A DNA stretch of 53,350 nt from the NCBI GenBank assembly GCA_002315565.1, contig DCHD01000046.1, positions 29,003 through 82,352 on the forward strand. The letters are read 5' to 3'. Every line of letters starts with the position of its first letter. Within the stretch, counting starts at the first letter, position 1. The position numbers and the translations under genes are program-made. Under the pieces are notes generated by a model. The model saw only the letters and a program-made list of their open reading frames with translations, did not search any database and was not told where the DNA came from. Shown piece by piece: positions 50,825 to 53,350 of this stretch. Source of the stretch: Solobacterium sp. UBA1761. Lineage in GTDB: Bacteria > Bacillota_I > Bacilli_A > Erysipelotrichales > Erysipelotrichaceae.

Positions 50825-50882
50825 AACTTGTCCAGAACATTTCAGTATTCATACCTTCCTAAATGAATAAGGAAGGTTTTTC
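50825..50882 (+). repeat. Cassette-boundary repeat R1 with terminator
   Basis: AACTTGTCCAGAACATTTCA, then GTATTCATA, then a terminator with arms CCTTCCT (50854-50860) and AGGAAGG (50870-50876) and a T-run. It closes the fic unit. The stretch 50756-50824 has no gene or recognisable signal. Confidence 0.65.
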
Positions 50883-50922
50883 TTTTGGTCACTAAATTTT
50901 AATGTTCCTGACTTTTTAAGGT

Positions 50923-50956
50923 TTGACTTGCTTCTCTCTCTCTCTCTTAGTACAAT
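50923..50956 (+). promoter_or_regulatory. Promoter with (CT)7 spacer, candidate phase-variable switch
   Basis: -35 TTGCTT (50928-50933) and -10 TACAAT (50951-50956) are 17 bp apart, and the spacer is seven CT units (50934-50947) plus TAG. A stronger -35, TTGACT (50923-50928), lies 22 bp from the -10 and would reach 18 bp if two CT units were lost. Tandem dinucleotides in the -35/-10 spacer are a known cause of phase variation. Confidence 0.55.
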
Positions 50957-50985
50957 AAATGAGTACTATTTGAGGAGTTACAACT

Positions 50986-51279
50986 ATGAAAAAAACAAAA
51001 TTAGAAATAATCAGAATTAATGAAGACGTAATAGCAACTAGTAACGCTGGAAACGAGTTCTGTACCAACCATGCTGCTCACTATTTGGTTACTGGTGGTC
51101 CAAATGGTTATTATGATGCAACAAAATATTATTTTAACGGTACTGATGGTAAATGGCATTATCAGGAAAACGATTTACTCCTTCAGGATAATAAGACCGT
51201 AGGTCATTATTACGTTTCTGGCGGTGTTGAGTGTACTGAAAACCACGATACAAGCAATTGTGTTAAAGATAACAAATAA
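50986..51279 (+). CDS. 97-residue peptide with DVIATS leader-like N-terminus
   Basis: No characterised family recognised. It begins MKKTKLEIIRINEDVIATS, a start resembling the EDVIxTS leader of many short Bacillota peptides of unknown function. The rest is rich in Tyr, His, Asn and Gly (GGPNGYYDATKYYFNGTDGKW), with four acidic-basic patches and Cys at positions 26, 82 and 91. There is no signal peptide or membrane helix. TGAGGAG lies 9 nt before the ATG. It has its own promoter and terminator and no partner gene. It could be a peptide natural-product precursor or a cytoplasmic protein; sequence alone cannot decide. Confidence 0.65.
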   Translation: MKKTKLEIIRINEDVIATSNAGNEFCTNHAAHYLVTGGPNGYYDATKYYFNGTDGKWHYQENDLLLQDNKTVGHYYVSGGVECTENHDTSNCVKDNK

Positions 51280-51282
51280 CTT

Positions 51283-51304
51283 AAAGCAGGATTACCTGCT
51301 TTTT
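51283..51304 (+). terminator. Terminator after the 97-residue peptide gene
   Basis: Arms AAAGCAGG (51283-51290) and CCTGCTTT (51295-51302), ATTA loop, T-run. Confidence 0.85.
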
Positions 51305-51356
51305 CTATAAATTAAAAATCTAAGATCAAAATATGACTTAACACATTTTTATTTAG

Positions 51357-51414
51357 AACTTGTACAACACATTTCAGTGTTGTGCCTTTCTCAATTTATA
51401 AAGAGAAAGGTTTT
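51357..51414 (+). repeat. Cassette-boundary repeat R2 with terminator
   Basis: AACTTGTACAACACATTTCA followed by GTGTTGTG, sharing AACTTGT, CA and ACATTTCAGT with R1. The first part is a hairpin (ACAACAC/GTGTTGT) and the second a terminator (CCTTTCTC 51385-51392, GAGAAAGG 51403-51410, TTTT). Confidence 0.65.
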
Positions 51415-51427
51415 ATTTATGGGTTTG

Positions 51428-51546
51428 TAACTATCTTGTAAGGAATCGTATGTGAGAATATATTTATCATAAATGATGTCTGAAACACATAGATGCAATT
51501 CGAATATAGTAAACTATTTGTAAGGATAACTATCTGGTAAGCATCA
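51428..51546 (+). promoter_or_regulatory. Three direct repeats upstream of the candidate precursor peptide
   Basis: Copies of AACTATxTTGTAAGG occur at about 51429-51443, 51512-51525 and 51528-51541 (third copy AACTATCTGGTAAG). The last two are spaced 16-17 nt apart, about 1.5 helical turns, close to the precursor start at 51568. Such tandem sites fit LytTR-type or similar response regulators that switch on peptide operons; this is inference. No other gene is seen in 51303-51567. Confidence 0.5.
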
Positions 51547-51567
51547 TAAAAATGAAAGGAATATATT

Positions 51568-51729
51568 ATGCCAAACGATAATAAGAAAGAAAAGCAGGAA
51601 CAGCCAAAAATTACTAAAGAAAATGTAAAAGCGCTCAGCGATGAAGATCTGGACAAGGTTGCCGGAGGATTCTGCGACCCTGGCTGCATCCCAGTCGATA
51701 ATGGTTGTTTCTGCGATGAATCATGGTAA
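51568..51729 (+). CDS. Candidate RiPP precursor peptide with double-glycine leader
   Basis: This 53-residue peptide begins MPNDNKKEKQEQPKITKENV and ends in a leader motif ALSDEDLDKVAGG (22-34) typical of double-glycine leaders. The likely core after Gly34 is FCDPGCIPVDNGCFCDESW, with four Cys. AAAGGA lies 7 nt before the ATG. The last 7 bp overlap the start of a cysteine desulfurase gene, so the two are translated together. No ABC transporter with a C39 peptidase lies within the window, so leader removal may be done elsewhere. It may be a ribosomally made, sulfur-modified peptide, but this is inference from the leader, Cys content and partner genes. Confidence 0.72.
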   Translation: MPNDNKKEKQEQPKITKENVKALSDEDLDKVAGGFCDPGCIPVDNGCFCDESW

Positions 51730-52844
51730 TTTATCTTGATTACAGTGCAACAACGCCTGTAGGTGATGCTGCAAGAAATGCAATAATAGATGCCTGTAAA
51801 ACACCGGGTAATCCAAACTCTGTACACAGTGCAGGACTTTTGTCTGCTCAGGCTATTGAAACAGATAGGGAAAACATACTTAAACTGCTTGGATTGGATA
51901 CAGAACTTTACGAACTGATACCTGTTTCTGGTGCAACCGAGGCAAATAACCTTGCGTTAAAAGGTACTTTTGAACGTTTTTCTTCAAAAGGTAAAAATCA
52001 TATCATTACAACACAACTTGAGCATTCATCGATTGCTGCGCCTTTAAGCGGTTTACAGAAAATGGGGGCAGAAGTGGACTTTGTACCTCTTATGGCGGAT
52101 GGAAGAGTAGATATTGATGAACTTTTGAAACTTGTCAAAGAAAATACATTGATGGTTTCAATCGGTGTCATCAACTCGGAAACAGGAATATGTCAGCCGA
52201 TTGAAAAAATTGCTAAACTCTTAAAGGAAAAATATCCTTCAGTAATTTTTCATACAGATGCAACGCAGGCAATCGGGAAAATAAAAATTGATTATTCTGA
52301 TGTGGATATGCTTTCTTTTTCTGCACATAAGTTTTACTGTTTCAAGGGAATTGGCGGTCTTATTAAAAGAAAGAACATTACGCTTATTCCGCAGATCAAG
52401 GGCGGCGGAAGTACAACAAAGTTCCGCAGCGGTACACCTTGCGCAGAACTGATTCATTCAATGAGTGAAGCTTTATCTGATACCCTAGAGGATTTTGAAG
52501 CCAAAACCAGAAAAGTAAAGGAACTTAATTCGTATCTTAGGAGTCAGCTAACAGGTCAATCAGATATCACCATCAATTCCCCAGAAGATGCTATTCCACA
52601 GATATTGAATTTCAGTCTTATCAGAACAAAAGCCAAAGATCTGCAGCAGTATATGTCAGAAAACGGGATATATATTTCAACCGGTACTGCCTGTGCAGCA
52701 CATAGAGAGATGTCTGCTGCTATACTGGCGCTTACGGGCGACGAAGAAAAAGCAAAATCCAGTGTCCGAATAAGTATAAGTTATTTGACTGAAAAGGAAG
52801 AGATTGACACTTTTGTGTCTTTGTTAAATAAGTTTAAGGAGTAA
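51723..52844 (+). CDS. Cysteine desulfurase-like PLP enzyme in the peptide operon
   Basis: This 373-residue NifS/IscS-family enzyme has the start IYLDYSATTPVG, GATEANNLALKG, LEHSSIAAPL, the PLP-binding Lys in SFSAHKFYCFKG and the catalytic Cys in STGTACAAH. The RSGTPCAEL segment replaces the usual RPGTxN. It normally takes sulfur from cysteine as a persulfide and passes it to an acceptor. No iscU, sufU, thiI or mnmA gene is nearby, while a Cys-rich peptide overlaps its start and a CxxC protein follows, so these are its most likely partners. A housekeeping desulfurase is not excluded. Confidence 0.86.
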   Translation: MVIYLDYSATTPVGDAARNAIIDACKTPGNPNSVHSAGLLSAQAIETDRENILKLLGLDTELYELIPVSGATEANNLALKGTFERFSSKGKNHIITTQLEHSSIAAPLSGLQKMGAEVDFVPLMADGRVDIDELLKLVKENTLMVSIGVINSETGICQPIEKIAKLLKEKYPSVIFHTDATQAIGKIKIDYSDVDMLSFSAHKFYCFKGIGGLIKRKNITLIPQIKGGGSTTKFRSGTPCAELIHSMSEALSDTLEDFEAKTRKVKELNSYLRSQLTGQSDITINSPEDAIPQILNFSLIRTKAKDLQQYMSENGIYISTGTACAAHREMSAAILALTGDEEKAKSSVRISISYLTEKEEIDTFVSLLNKFKE

Positions 52845-52848
52845 AGTT

Positions 52849-53094
52849 ATGAAACTGATCAGAGTTACATCCGAAACCTGTTCTGCATGTATTGTCATGC
52901 GTGAAATAATGCGCCGTGTCATGCCGGAGTTTCCAGATTTTGAAATCGTGGACCTTGACCACGAACTGGACGAAGAAGAGGTCAAAGCTATAAAAGATCC
53001 TTGCCCTGTACCATATCTGAAATGTGGTGATAAAGAGCTGATCGGAAGCTGCACCATGGATGACTTGCGTGCTTTTTTGCGCAGCATCAAATAA
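52849..53094 (+). CDS. Thioredoxin-fold CxxC protein in the peptide operon
   Basis: This 81-residue protein begins MKLIRVTSETCSACIVMREIM, giving a CSAC redox site at residues 11-14, and continues with FEIVDLDHELDEEEVKAI and PCPVPYLKCGDKELIGSCT, the latter like the cis-Pro loop of thioredoxins. It is about the size of glutaredoxin. It starts 4 nt after the desulfurase stop, with AAGGAG upstream. It could reduce Cys or persulfides in the peptide or regenerate the desulfurase; this is inference. Confidence 0.82.
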   Translation: MKLIRVTSETCSACIVMREIMRRVMPEFPDFEIVDLDHELDEEEVKAIKDPCPVPYLKCGDKELIGSCTMDDLRAFLRSIK

Positions 53095-53117
53095 GTTTTC
53101 AGTAACGGCTTGCAAAC

Positions 53118-53173
53118 CAAGTCTGTTCGTAATATTTCGATATTCATGCCTTTTTCTAATGAAGAAGGCTTTT
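53118..53173 (+). repeat. Cassette-boundary repeat R3 with terminator
   Basis: A more diverged copy that shares ATTTC, TATTCAT and CCTT with R1 (about 24 of 35 positions by eye). A terminator with arms GCCTTTTTC (53148-53156) and GAAGAAGGC (53161-53169) follows. It closes the peptide operon just before the tRNA cluster. Confidence 0.5.
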
Positions 53174-53202
53174 CTTTAAGGGCCAAGAGGACTTTGAAAC
53201 AA

Positions 53203-53228
53203 AGAAAAAAGCCTTTATTCAAGGCTTT
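53203..53228 (-). terminator. Terminator of the minus-strand tRNA operon
   Basis: On the minus strand arms AAAGCCTT (53228-53221) and AAGGCTTT (53215-53208) with a 5-nt loop are followed by a T-run (the A-run at 53205-53210 on the plus strand). Confidence 0.8.
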
Positions 53229-53238
53229 AGTTTACAAG

Positions 53239-53314
53239 TGGTGGTTCCGGCCAGAGTTGAACTGGCGACACATGGATTTTCAGTCCATTGCTCTACCAAC
53301 TGAGCTACAGAACC
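53239..53314 (-). tRNA. tRNA-Phe (GAA)
   Basis: A 76-nt tRNA including the encoded CCA (53241-53239). The acceptor arms GGTTCTG and CGGAACC pair with one G-T, and the D, anticodon (CTGAAAA, anticodon GAA) and T arms (GCCAG/CTGGC) are all well paired. Confidence 0.97.
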
Positions 53315-53318
53315 ATCT

Positions 53319-53350
53319 TGGTTGCGAGGGAAGGATTTGAACCAACGACC
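53319..53350 (-). tRNA. Partial tRNA (3-prime end only), T-stem mispaired
   Basis: The 3-prime part of a second tRNA, 4 nt upstream of tRNA-Phe on the same strand, runs off the window. It has an encoded CCA, acceptor strand CCTCGCA and loop TTCAAAT. The T-stem arms GTTGG and CCTTC have two T-T mismatches in the middle. Anticodon is outside the window; the sequence resembles elongator tRNA-Met. Confidence 0.7.

Noticed and set aside
51723..53094. Reading the desulfurase and CxxC protein as ordinary Fe-S or tRNA-thiolation genes
   Set aside because: No iscU, sufU, mnmA or thiI lies next to them and the precursor peptide overlaps the start; kept open as an alternative, not preferred.
49745..53173. 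Repeats R0-R3 as a CRISPR array or insertion-sequence ends
   Set aside because: Copies are diverged, spaced by 0.5-1.7 kb, and no cas or transposase gene is present.
53110..53340. Open frame of 76 codons on the plus strand at the right edge
   Set aside because: It runs through repeat R3, a terminator and antisense to tRNA-Phe; it has no ribosome binding site.

Overview
The window is about 53 kb of moderately AT-rich chromosome from a low-GC Gram-positive bacterium (Bacillota). The pointers are the rplU-prp-rpmA-obg order with an L27 that carries a cleavable N-terminal extension, a comG pilus operon, a murG-murB-divIB cell-wall block, and AGGAGG-type ribosome binding sites. The EF-P loop variant and general gene content suggest an Erysipelotrichia-like lineage, but that placement is inference.

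Positions 1-14500 and 16900-30050 form a double nucleoside import and salvage island. Each half carries a BMP-family lipoprotein, a two-domain ABC ATPase, two permeases and two nucleoside hydrolases of different subtypes in the same order. Each half is also flanked by an adenosine deaminase, a nucleoside phosphorylase and at least one ADP-ribosylglycohydrolase-fold enzyme (three in total). The second half also has a fucose-isomerase-like gene inserted between its two hydrolases. Together the genes would import nucleosides, deaminate adenosine, release bases and feed ribose or ribose-1-phosphate to a PfkB kinase or an isomerase. hslO, dus and a secreted beta-helix protein lie between the halves.

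Positions 30080-49715 are mostly housekeeping: L21 leader with rplU-prp-rpmA, obg, ruvAB, rpmG, a metallo-beta-lactamase protein, two flavodoxin-like proteins, comGA to comGG, efp, a nitroreductase, an AbrB-type regulator with an ABC exporter, trxB, a Y-family polymerase divergent from a LexA-like repressor, and murG-murB-divIB.

Positions 49716-53100 look accessory. Three transcription units (a Fic protein; a 97-residue peptide with a CT-repeat promoter; a double-glycine peptide overlapping a cysteine desulfurase and followed by a thioredoxin-like protein) are each bounded by copies of a related hairpin-terminator repeat. The array ends at a minus-strand tRNA cluster (tRNA-Phe and a partial tRNA).

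The most interesting observations are the candidate RiPP peptide-desulfurase-thioredoxin operon, the repeat-bounded cassette layout, the CT-repeat promoter spacer, a palindromic operator duplicated inside the fic coding region, and a recurring promoter design in which the start codon lies exactly 6 nt after the -10 box, implying leaderless mRNAs. No ABC or S8-type exporter and no CRISPR array, insertion sequence or rRNA gene is visible.
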